Notes under the pieces: model-generated
What the model was told of the DNA's origin: nothing
Database searches by the model: none
What the model saw: only the letters and a program-made list of their open reading frames with translations
Made by a program: the position numbers and the translations under genes
Shown: positions 53,404-62,889 of the stretch, one piece after another
How the letters are laid out: the number at the start of each line of letters is the position of its first letter
Position numbering within the stretch: position 1 is the stretch's first letter
Assembly: GCA_947396885.1 (NCBI GenBank)
Contig: OX377202.1
Location: 8,494,001-8,558,000 of the forward strand
From: Heligmosomoides polygyrus polygyrus
Taxonomy: Eukaryota; Nematoda; Chromadorea; Rhabditida; Heligmosomidae
DNA length: 64,000 nucleotides
Reading direction: 5' to 3'

Positions 53404-54683
53404 CAGGGTGGCTCCTAATTATTTTGCGCGTAGTTCATTACTATTAACCTCACCAAAACACCACAGTTATACAATCTGATACAACTTCTATGTATATAGA
53501 GCAAAGCCTAACAATCATTCACTCGAGAAGATGTTCGAAGTGAGCTCCTTTCGCAGCAATACAGGCCTTCAGTCTCTTCTCCTCCGACATCACTGTGGGC
53601 CGCAGGAAGGTGACGTCGATATCGTTCCACGCCTTCTGAAGTGAAGCTTTGAGAGCGTTCAATCTTTGGTGCCTCTCCGAAGAGACCTTCTGCTGCAAGT
53701 AGCCCCACAGAGCGAAATCCATCGGATTCAGATCAGGCGAGTTAGGTGGCCAGAAGTCTTTCATCCAGTAGCCAGGGAAGTGACTCTCGCAGAATGCCAG
53801 TGTGGATCTCGCAGAATGAGCAGGTGCCCAGTCCTGCTGAAGCACGCATTGACCACTGACAAAATTTCCAGCATCCCAGGGGAGAAGAACATCGCGCAGG
53901 ATCTTTTCTTGGTAGACTTCAGCGTTGATTTTCACTGGACGGTCGACGAAAACCAGAGGTGTCTTCTTGTGCAGGGTAATGCCAGCCCATACCATTACAG
54001 ATTTCGGAAAAAGAGTCATGTTGAGAACACTACGTTGAGAAGACCTCTTTTTGGATGGAGGCAGCAACTGACGCTGATTCTGTGAGTTGTGTGCCACTTC
54101 AATGATAAAAATCTTCTCATCCGTCCAGATGACGTTTGACAAGCGGCCCTGCTGGACCTCCTTTAGCAACAACTCGGATTTTTCCAATCTATCTGCATGG
54201 CAACCTCCGTAAGGGCTTGTCCGCGATAAGACGATAACTGCGAAGCTCAAGATCCTGTTCGACGATCTTCTGTATTGCTCTGCGGGGAACCCCAAGGTCT
54301 ACGGCCATCCGATTCATGTTAACTCCATTGTTTCGGTCGATTCTCTTTTTGATGACCTTTCGAAGGCAGAGAGTGTTCACAGTACGTAGTCTGCTAGATC
54401 TCTTCCTCGTTTCGACCGCTCCTTCTTCTCTGTACTGTTTCACCATGTGTTGGACTGCTCTGGCAGAAATGTGAAGTCTGCAGAATGTCCTTTGTCGGCG
54501 AGATGAGCGATGGTGGAACGAGGTGGTGAAGCTTTCATTGTCAAGGGTATTGAGTGTATCACATTGCTTGGTTTTTGTACATACTTCCCCCATTCTGGAA
54601 AAATCCTAATAACTTATCTTCCGCCATTTTCAAAAATACGGTAGCGGTTTGAATTTCGTGCAGATAATTATGAGCCACCCTGC
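53404..54683 (-). mobile_element. maT-like DD37D transposon, copy 1
   Basis: The ends CAGGGTGGCTCCTAATTATT and ATAATTATGAGCCACCCTG are inverted, giving about 1.28 kb. The same family lies in the opposite orientation at 60952-62239. Confidence 0.88.
53519..54593 (-). pseudogene. maT-like transposase, one main frameshift
   Basis: The N-terminal frame (54189-54593) carries the helix-turn-helix region (ISARAVQHMVKQYREEGAVE) and a second one (MNRMAVDLGVPRRAIQKIVE). Near 54200-54230 reading moves to the frame of 53519-54295: ADRLEKSELLLKEVQQGRLS, VIWTDEKIFIIE (first D), VLQQDWAPAHSARSTLAFCE (second D) and FWPPNSPDLNPMDFALWGYL (third D, 37 residues after the second). It ends KGAHFEHLLE. The spacing places it in the DD37D (maT) group. 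All catalytic residues are present, so only the frame break stands out. Confidence 0.85.
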
Positions 54684-54913
54684 ACATATTTCTATAGTAA
54701 AAGTAAGTAAGTATATCTGCAGTATAGGTGGGTGGATATTGACGTGAAACTCATCACAGATTTCTTATTTTATTAGTCTTAAAAATAACCCATGAAACAC
54801 CCCTTATCTAAAAATGAGAGGAATTTTAATGGTTATCAAAAGTCGTAGCGGTTTCGACTACTTCTGTGTCAAACGAGGTTGTTAGGTAGACCAGTGTTCA
54901 TTGAGCGGCCTAA

Positions 54914-54939
54914 CGTTTTGACCCGTTTGTCGTCTTCGG
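54914..54939 (-). ncRNA. hammerhead-like core, decayed
   Basis: On the minus strand CCGAAGA, a GAC/GTC stem with loop AAACG, then AAAACGTTAGG. The mirrored arm carries GAAAGATGACGAACTGGTCG, then AAACTTTAGG, near 57011-57040. Several core bases are changed. Confidence 0.25.
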
Positions 54940-55550
54940 AAGTCTAAAAGTGGCTTGAAAATTCGGATGTTGCGATCTATCCGACCAAACGCCTCATCGA
55001 CTCTAGCCTTTCGAATACCGTCTTAAGGCATAGCAAGAAATGGCGAACCCACGATCGATAAACTCACCCGCTGATCAACCGCTTGTGCGGAGCGACGTCG
55101 CTGCCGACACTGGTATATACCGTATGCATTGTGTAGAATGAACAGTATAGTGAGTCTAGTCAACAGATGGTATGGTGACTGAGACTCACCACACTGTCCA
55201 TTCTACACTATGTATACGGCGTATACCAGTGTCATTCCTAACCACATCCTTGTCACCACTGGCCGCTCTGTAACTCACAATGCGAAATAATTCAGAACGG
55301 TGAACGATACATGCACTGGTGCTGGAGATCTACGTGAGTCTGTGCAACTAGCATCCCACCATATATGTATAATAGAGTGTCAAATAGCTGCGCATAATGA
55401 ATACACGGTACCACATCACCACAAGGGATCCCACTCTGATCAGCGAGTTGTACCACGCCGAAATAAGGTATGCTTGTGTGTCCCTTTCACCTCCGACTCG
55501 TCTTAGTTAACATTCCAAACGACAACATCAGACGATAGCTGGTTCGAAAT

Positions 55551-55889
55551 ATGCTTCACGATAAGGAGTGCGTAACGGAAAACGTTGTATGTACTTACAG
55601 GATGGCAGGAGATTGCGCCAAAGTTGGCGTTATCTATGAGCTTGAATGCTGGATATGCAGCCAGAAATACATTGGAGAAACCGGAAGTGTCCTTGCCATT
55701 CGTTTTAATAATGAACGTCTAGCGTGCCAAAGGCGAGGTATCATGATGAATCCTCTGGGCAAGCCTAAAGCGGAGGAAAATAGTGGAAACGACTTTGATG
55801 TGATTTTGACTATCGGGACGGATATTTCGTCTAGACAAGTGCTGGAGGGGTTCTGGATTCTTTCACGAAATCTACGAATGAGCAATTGA
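55551..55889 (+). pseudogene. Penelope-like GIY-YIG endonuclease domain
   Basis: 112 codons. The nuclease core reads KVGVIYELECWICSQKYIGE, with GVIY for the GIY motif and KYIG for YIG. SVLAIRFNNERLACQRR, PLGKPKAEENSGNDFDV and LEGFWILSRNLRMSN follow. The Penelope-like C-terminal endonuclease has this order, including the cysteine pair before YIG and the closing LEAFWI-like helix with a glutamate. The enzyme nicks target DNA for retrotransposition. No reverse transcriptase precedes it, so this is a fragment of an element. Confidence 0.8.
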
Positions 55890-56125
55890 ATGAGTGTCCT
55901 TAGGTTACCGATGCCGTTCTGCCGTTTATTTCGCATTGTGAGTTATAGAGCGACCGGTGGTGACAAGGATGTGGTTAAGAATAACACTGGTGTACACAGT
56001 ATACATAGTGTAGAATGAACAGTGAGTCTCAGTCACCATCTGCCAACTAACTGCGGCAGCGGCGTCGCTCCGCACAAGCGTTGGATCTGCGGGTGAGTTT
56101 ATCGCTCATGGGCTTGCGGATTTTC

Positions 56126-56905
56126 GGATCTATCCTAGTCCAGGGGCGCGTGTAGCGCAGTCGGAGGAGGCGCGACTGTCGCGTGCACCCGATACCAGGT
56201 TTCTGGTTCGGATTTCCGGCCCAGGCCAACCAAGCCTTCCATCCCTCCGGGGTCGGTGAATTGGTACCAGACTTGTCTGGGAAGGATAAAGCGCTGACTT
56301 GTTCATCGGCTGGCCACCGCAAGTCATTATATGGCCAAATACGCATTCATGTTGCCTCCACGACATCCCGTAGAAGTAGAATGCGCTGGCGCATCCCAGA
56401 AGGGATTGAGTAACGCCGTCCTTTATCCTTTATCCTTTTTATCCTAGTCCAGAGGAGCACACAACTAAAAAGTATTATATGTAACAAATTTACTTGAGAC
56501 TTACCGAGCGGCTCCTACAGAACAACATAGGATCCTAGACAAGAATGGTCACAAAGAAAAAAACGAAAAATTACATTTGTTGCGGTTGTAAGCCAGCAAA
56601 GTTGTGTACCCTCCTCACCATTTTGGATCCGGTTATAACATGTCAGGCGGCAAGCGGCTTCATGCGCCCTATTCACCATGTTGGATCCTGGTTATAACAT
56701 GTCAGCCGGCAGTCGGCATGCGGCATGCCTCCATTCCGTCGCTCCTTGCCCGTCGAGACGGCTGTAAACCGCGGCGATTTTTTTATTTGTTTGCCCGTTC
56801 TTGGTTTTTTAGGTTCCAACTCGTTCTCTAGGAGCCGCTCGGTAAGTCTCAATTCATTTTGTTACCTACTTTTTAGTTATGTGGCCCTCCGGACTTGGAT
56901 AGATC
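56126..56905. mobile_element. long-terminal-inverted-repeat MITE, copy 2, with SINE-A inside
   Basis: It begins GGATCTATCCTAGTCC and ends mirrored GGACTTGGATAGATCC. CGGATTTTC flanks both sides (56117-56125 and 56906-56914), a 9-bp target duplication. The inner arms GAGACTTACCGAGCGGCTCC and GGAGCCGCTCGGTAAGTCTC are perfect. The interior has a short duplication of CACCATGT/TTTGGATCC..GGTTATAACATGTCAG. Same family as 4261-4663. The 9-bp duplication favours a Mutator-type origin. Confidence 0.85.
56144..56440 (+). repeat. SINE-A, full length, inside a MITE
   Basis: A perfect 12-bp duplication ATCCTAGTCCAG (56132-56143 and 56441-56452). Near-consensus, so it is among the younger copies. Confidence 0.95.
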
Positions 56906-57095
56906 CGGATTTTCTGCTATGTTTCAAGACGATATCCGAAAGGCTAAAGTCCGTGAGGCGTTCGGTCGGATAAAAAGCAGCATCCGAATCCTCAAGCCCT
57001 TTTAGAGCTAGAAAGATGACGAACTGGTCGAAACTTTAGGCCGCTCAATGAATACTGGTCCACCTAACAACCTCGTTCGGCAAAAAGTAATCGAA

Positions 57096-57747
57096 ACATC
57101 TAAATGAAACCGAGGTTTTCACGAATAGAGAACTTGGAGACAAGACATAACAGATTTTCGGGCAGTCTTTACTCTACAGAATTCTACAAGGAAGTTTTCC
57201 GATGACTCTTTGACGAAATGAGTTGAAGAGGGTGTCGGATGCACGTTTGCAGGGCTGTAATCGGAGAAATTGGTGACGAATAAGAAAGCATCGACTTCAG
57301 GAACGACTAAACTGCTGGTCTTCGCCTAATTAAACCCCTAGATGATTTTAAGATAAGAGCATGAAGAAGGCAGAGTTCATTCTTCTAATCTAAACTCGAC
57401 CATTTGCAAACGTTACTATTAATGAAGTCATTCTGCTCGTAAATTAATTTTGCATATTTAAGGACTAGCACTTTGGATCTACTTGGAAATATGCACTTCC
57501 TTTACAACCGTAATTAGTCCGCAGGTGGTTAGACACAACAGCACCTGAAAGCGCTGCTCTTAATCAGAAAGCAACCCAATCGCGAGACAGAACATCAGAA
57601 AGGGCATTCGTCCTGAAAATGAGGGATCCACAGCGATAGTTATTGCTGGTACTCTGTCCTATTGGCTAGTATGTACTTCTTCGAGAGCATTTCAAGAATT
57701 CTTTATGCTTTTTGGACCGCCTTCATGTCCAGTATTATGCACTACAT
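57096..57747. other. unassigned interval
   Basis: No coding frame of note, no recognised repeat. Confidence 0.4.
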
Positions 57748-57756
57748 ATGTGAACG

Positions 57757-58048
57757 TGGGCGCGGATAGCGCAGTAGGAGGATGTGCCGACTGTCGCGTG
57801 CACCCGATACATCCTGGTTCGGATTTCCCGCCCAGGCCAGCCAAGCTTTCCATCGCTCCGGGGTCGGTGGATTGGTGCCAGACTTGTCTGTGGAGGAAAA
57901 AGCGCTTACTTGTTCATCGGCTGGCCATCGCAAGCCATTGTATGGCCAAATACGCATTTAAATCGCCTCCACGATATCATGCAGAAGTAGAATGCGTGGC
58001 GCATCCCAAAAGAGATTGAGTAACGTCGTCCTTTTTCCTGTATCCTTT
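57757..58048 (+). repeat. SINE-A, full length
   Basis: ATGTGAACG flanks it at 57748-57756 and 58049-58057. The right duplication abuts the head of the older copy at 58058. Confidence 0.92.
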
Positions 58049-58057
58049 ATGTGAACG

Positions 58058-58175
58058 GAGTAGCGCAGTAGGAGGAGACGTAGTCTGTCGCATGCATACG
58101 ATTCCGGGTTCTTGGTTCGAATTTTCTGTCGAAGCCAACAAAGCCGTCCATACTTTGATTATTTTGAACCGCACT
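58058..58175 (+). repeat. SINE-A head, older copy
   Basis: GAGTAGCGCAGTAGGAGGAG, then GGGTTCTTGGTTCGAATTTTC, continuing to GAACCGCACTTGTCTCGG. The 3' part is missing. Confidence 0.7.
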
Positions 58176-58399
58176 TGTCTCGGAATGACATACCATATTC
58201 ATGTCGAACTGGACACTTTTCAAGTCAAATTGGATCCTTTTCTGAGCTAGCTTTGAGACTTTTGAAATCACAGCGAACTCCTCCAAATCGCGATAACCTT
58301 TAGACAGGTTAAACTACAATAAAAAGTTTGGAATAATTTTTTGTTCAAAGAAAATTTGGCGCATTTTTTGAATTTTTTTTTGCCCCAATAAGTGCAATA

Positions 58400-58632
58400 G
58401 TTTTATAAAGAAACTTTATAGTTTCTTATATTCTGTTGTTGTTTCTGTATAGTTTGCTTATAATTTGCTATTGTTTTTAAGGTTTTGGTTTGTTGTGTAA
58501 AATAGCTTACTGTAGAATAACTTATTTAATCAGTCGCTGTTGTGTGTTGAGTGATTTTTGGTGTAGTTGTGTTCTTAATTTTAATCGCTTGGCTCTCCGC
58601 GTATAAAATAAATAAATAAATAAATAAAAATT
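58400..58632 (+). mobile_element. CR1 LINE 3' UTR with (AAAT)n tail
   Basis: A T-rich UTR ending TTGGCTCTCCGCGTATAAAA, then AAATAAATAAATAAATA at 58608-58632. The CR1 at 13780-16160 ends comparably (CCATGGGCGCATAAATAAAT). No coding part is left. Confidence 0.55.
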
Positions 58633-59432
58633 TTAATTTTAAAGAGAAATTTGTGGTTTAAAACTTACTTTAAAGCACGAAAAAGAAGCAGGCAAATAGC
58701 ATCGAAAGATCAGATTGCCCCATGCACTCAATAAGTTCGCCGCATTTCCTATTGATTGGTAATGTAAAAGCCATTTGCATGAAGCATCAAAGTGAGGATA
58801 TGTGTGTTCTTTACGGTTGTTTTTATTGAATCGATGATAGGTGTTAAACTCAATGGAAACAGAAATTCTGCTATCAATCGAATAAAAATCGAGACGTTTA
58901 GGAAGAGGACATGGCGTGATCTCTTTTTTGCACTGAAAAATGGAAGTCTTTCTGCTTTTTGAAACAAGCGTTAAACCATTACTTTCCCTCAAAAAATGAA
59001 CATTTTATAAAATTTCAAGCAACGAGTTCACTTGTTGGATAGATTAACCCTTCAAAGAAAGTTATATTAAAATTTTCCTTCAACAACAAACAAAACGGAT
59101 TGACTGAAGCCAGCCTTTATTCTTTATCCTCTACGTATGTTAACGTGGCTGGTGTCCGGCAATGACATTCAAGCAGTAACCCTATTCAGAAGATTTTGCC
59201 TAAGGTGTGGGGAAATAACGGGCCAGATTAATCGCGTACTCGTACACTTGTACTTTTTACACAAACATTTAATTCAATTAAAGCGTGGATGGCTGGAAAT
59301 GACGGAGACATAAGGTCGTGCTTGGGCCACCATAAAATGAAAAACAAATGTTTGTCCTTTATTTATTTATTTCCGTACGATGCATAAGGCATTTGCCAGA
59401 TATAGAATGCAGTATAATAAGAAATTATTACT
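58633..59432. other. unassigned interval
   Basis: AT-rich sequence. The minus frames 58639-58992 have no recognised domain. GGGCCAGATTAATCGCGTAC near 59221 resembles the GATTCATCAA MITE ends, but no partner end is clear. Confidence 0.35.
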
Positions 59433-59444
59433 AATTCAAGAATA

Positions 59445-59725
59445 TTGATAAGGATAAGGAATAAAGGACGGCGTTACTCAATCTCTTTAGGGTGTGCCAC
59501 GCATTTTACTCCTACGAGATATCGTGGAGGACACTTGAATGCCTAAAATGACTTGCAGTTGTCAGACCATCCACAAGTCGGCCCTATATCCTTCCCAGAC
59601 AAGCCTGGTACCAATTCACCGACCCCGAAGGCTTGGTTAGACTCGGCGAGAAATCCGAACCAAGAACCTGGTATCGGGTGCAGGCGACAGTCAGCGGCGC
59701 GTCCTCCGATGCGCTACACGCCCCC
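59445..59725 (-). repeat. SINE-A, full length
   Basis: A perfect 12-bp duplication AATTCAAGAATA (59433-59444 and 59726-59737). Several small internal deletions. Confidence 0.92.
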
Positions 59726-59737
59726 AATTCAAGAATA

Positions 59738-60268
59738 CGGAAATATAAACGTTTAAAATATAGAAATGCAACGATTGCTCCTAGTTATGCGCCGGAACAG
59801 CGGTTAGTACGGGGTAGGCACGGGATGGGCGGATCTCTGTCTTCTGTTTTTGGCGATTTAGGGCACATTTTTTCTGTTTCCTATTTTCTGACAAAGAGAA
59901 TCCGCTTCAATCACATACTCCTTCGCGTTTGTTTGGGATGTGTTCAGTTTGATTTCATAACTATCCAGGCTAGGTCCATTGGTAGTTGAGCCTTCAGTTC
60001 GAGGTGAAATGGTCTAAAAAAGTTTTTCTTTATTATAACGCTTTAGATACAACAGATACCTTCGAAGTTTTTTGTTTTCTGGCGTTCTTAGGTTTCTGTT
60101 TTCCAGGAAAGTTTTCAAAAATTTCGGTCATGCCTGGTGCCGATGACCGAGGTACGCGGGAATTCAGCGAGAGCAAGCTGGAACCGGCACTACTCGTAAA
60201 ACCACGTGATCCAGTAGTCGTTTTGGTACAACGACAGAAATTTTTTCTGAGCCACTCCTATTCGGGAC
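59738..60268. other. unassigned interval, possible hAT MITE relic
   Basis: GGGATGGGCGGATCTCTGTC and TTTTCTGTTTCCTATTTTCTG at 59822-59890 recall the 97-bp MITE at 19807-19903. The frame 59986-60357 is not recognised. Confidence 0.3.
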
Positions 60269-60277
60269 ATTATTATA

Positions 60278-60565
60278 AAAGGATAAACGTTAAAGGACGG
60301 CGTTACTTCATCAATTTTGGGATGCACCACCTACGGGATGTCGTGGAGGCGATTTGAATGCGTATTTGGCCATACAATGACTAGCGGTGGCCAGCTGATG
60401 AGCTGTCAGCGCGCTATCCTTCCCAGACAGGTCTGGTACCAATTCACCGACCCCGGAGAGATGGAAGGCCAGGTTGGCCTGGGCGGGAAATCCGAACCAG
60501 GAACCTGGTATCGGGAGCACGCGACAGTCGCGCCTCCTCCGACTGCGCTACACGCGCCCTGGTAT
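60278..60565 (-). repeat. SINE-A, full length
   Basis: The 9-bp ATTATTATA duplication flanks it (60269-60277 and 60566-60574). Small deletions near the tail. Confidence 0.9.
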
Positions 60566-60950
60566 ATTATTATACGATAAAACAAGATAGATAGAATCCT
60601 AAAACATCAATTAGTTATCAATTAGGCCAAACAACCGTTTGAAAACCACACGGACATCGGTGAATTTACGACGAAAAACTAAGGAATGCAGCATATATTC
60701 GCTATGTCTAACTACAGGACGATGAACTCATTCAATATATTACTGGCTATCATGAAAAAATACGAGTAAAATAAATACGATTTACGAGTGAAGGTGTCTT
60801 GCAGCTTTTCAGAAAGACAATATCCTTTAATTTCGATTGAAGGAACAAGAGAACAATACGCCACGACAGGGCGAATGTATGACTTGTAAGGCCTGAGAAG
60901 GATCTCTTCTTCCGCCATAGAGGAAGCTTTGAATATACGGAATGTACTAC
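60566..60950. other. unassigned interval, possible CR1 fragment
   Basis: The minus strand reads EILLRPYKSYIRPVVAYCSL and LQDTFTRKSYL, with VPSIEIKGYCLSEK between them. This resembles the CR1 thumb (YKAFIRPILEYG, VQNSFTRKL in the 6644 element), so 60750-60915 is probably a short LINE relic. Confidence 0.45.
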
Positions 60951-60951
60951 A

Positions 60952-62239
60952 GGGTGGCTCCTAATTATTTGCGCGAAATTCAAACCGCTACTGTATTTTT
61001 GAAAATGGCGGGAGATCAATTGTTAGGATTTTTCTAGAATGGGGGAAGTATGTACAAAAACCAAGCAAGGTGATACACTCAATACTCTCGACAATGAAAG
61101 CTTCACCACATTGTTCCATCATCGCTCATCTCGCCGATAAAGGACATTCTGCAGCAGAGATCGCTCGACGACTTCAAATTTCTGCCGGAACAGTCCAACA
61201 CGTTGTGAAACAGTACAGAGAGGAAGGAAAGGTCGAACCGAGGAAGAGATCTGACAGACCACGTACTGTGAACACTCTCCGCCTTCGAGAGGTCAGCAAA
61301 AAGAGAATCGACCGGAACAATGGAGTATGCATGAATCGGATGGCCGTAGACCTTGGGGTTTCCCGCAGAACAATACAGAAGATCGCCAAACAGGATCTTG
61401 GGCTTCGCAGTTATCGTCTTTATCGCGGAGAAGCCCTTATGGAAGCTGCCATGCAGATTAGATTGGAAAAATCCAGCTGTTGCTAAAGGAGATCCAGGAG
61501 GGCCGCTTGTCAAACGTCATCTGGACGGACGGGAAGATTTTTACCATCGAAGTGGCGTACAACTCACAGAATCAGCGTCAGTTGCTGCCTCCATCCAGAG
61601 ACAGGTCTTCTCAACGACGTATTCTCAAAGGTCTCTTTTTCCGAAATCTGTAATGGGATGGGCTGGCATTACCCTGGACAAGAAGACACCTCTGGTTTTC
61701 GTCGACCGTTCAGTGAAAATCAACGCTGAAGTCTACCAGGAAAAGATCCTGCGCGATGTTCTTCTCCCCTGGGTTGCTGGAAGTTTTGTCAGTGGCCAAT
61801 GCGTGCTCCAACAGGACTGGGCACCTGCTCATTCCGCGAGATCCACACTGACATTCTGCGAGAGTCACTTCCCTGGCTACTGGACGAAGGGCTTCTGGCC
61901 ACCTAGCTCGGCCTGATCTGAATCCGATGGATTTCGCTGTGTGGGGCTACTTGCAGCAGAAGGTCTCCTCGAAGAGTCACCAAAGTTTGACCGCTCTCAA
62001 AGCTTCACTTCAGAAGGCGTGGGACGATATCGACGTCACCACCCTGCGGCCCACAGTGATGTCGGTGGAGAAGAGACTGAAGGCCTGTATTGCTGGAAAG
62101 GAGCTCATTTCGAACATCTTCTTGAGTGAATGGTTGTTAGACATTGCTCTACATGGAAGTTATATCAGATTGTATAACTGTAGTTCTTCGTTGAAGTTAT
62201 TAGTAATAAACTATGCGCAAATAATTAGGAGCCACCCTG
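60952..62239 (+). mobile_element. maT-like DD37D transposon, copy 2
   Basis: CAGGGTGGCTCCTAATTATT at the left and AATAATTAGGAGCCACCCTG at the right are inverted ends, giving 1.29 kb. TA occurs at both junctions (ACTA, TATA). Confidence 0.9.
61070..62129 (+). pseudogene. maT-like transposase with several frameshifts
   Basis: 61070-61486 has a well-kept DNA-binding region (KGHSAAEIARRLQISAGTVQ and MNRMAVDLGVSRRTIQKIAK). A break near 61480 leads to WTDGKIF (first D kept, next residue changed), another break lies near 61610, then SVMGWAGITLDKKTPLVFVD and VLQQDWAPAHSARSTLTFCE (second D). An extra base at FWPPSSA near 61912 breaks the third-D motif, and the chain continues from 61927 (MDFAVWGYLQQKVSS). 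Its breaks are at different positions from those of copy 1, so the ancestor was intact. Confidence 0.85.
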
Positions 62240-62299
62240 TATATATCATTTTGTAATGCTCAAAGAAGTCAAGCTTATTATCATAGTAAATCTTCAATG

Positions 62300-62522
62300 C
62301 AAGAAACACCTGCTATTGGGTGATCCGGATGACATAGTCTGATTTACGTATGCATCTGATGACGAGAATACGATGCAAATATGACGAGTGTACAAGGGAT
62401 CGTCGAGTGTATTCCACCTAGTTACATATATACACGCGAATGGGTGGGTAAGGTGTGATGAATCGTGGGTATGTTTCCCCTTTCTGCCCCGCATACCCCC
62501 GCTTTTAATCGTTGATGAATCA
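62300..62522. repeat. repeat with TACCC/GGGTA motifs
   Basis: It contains GGGTGGGTAAGGTGTGATGAA and CGTGGGTATGTTTCC, and ends CGTTGATGAATCAGGGCC, the mirror of the next element's start. Related to 38068-38290. Confidence 0.55.
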
Positions 62523-62889
62523 GGGCCCGGATTCATCAAGCAATGGGTCAATGGGTATAGGTACAGATACCACAAGGAAATCGTACCCACTACCAGCCGT
62601 AGGTAGTGGGTACGATTCGTATTCATGAAAGGAATCAAGGGTAAGGTACAACTAGGCCTTTCGCGAAAACAGATGATTTTGCTGGAGCGCCATTCTGTCA
62701 TTGGGACGCGCATAAGCCGCGGGTATACGGATGTACCCACAACGATCGGCGGGTTTTCTCTACCCACTAATATACCCACGATTTGGCGGGTAAGGTTTAT
62801 CATTAGTCGTGGGTATGTCCACATCGTGGGTATGTCTATCCCCTATACCCAGCATATCCGTGGGTATGCGCGTTGATGAATCCGGCCCC
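62523..62889. mobile_element. MITE with GATTCATCAA ends and TACCCAC repeats
   Basis: It starts GGGCCCGGATTCATCAA and ends TTGATGAATCCGGCCCC. Inside, GTGGGTA or TACCCAC occurs at least ten times, with the hairpin CGTACCCACTACC.GGTAGTGGGTACG at 62583-62613. No coding capacity. Confidence 0.75.

Larger units (their letters stand above)
54880..57085. mobile_element. Penelope-like element remnant with inverted flanks
   Basis: The left flank (54880-55290) is mirrored by the right flank (55925-57085), the latter opened by a MITE at 56126-56905. Matching landmarks are GGCCGCTCAATGAA, ACCTAACAACCTCG, GGGTGAGTTTATCG and CACAATGCGAAATAA. A GIY-YIG frame lies between the arms. The arms include a nested hairpin (55119-55232). 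The RT domain is missing. Confidence 0.65.
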
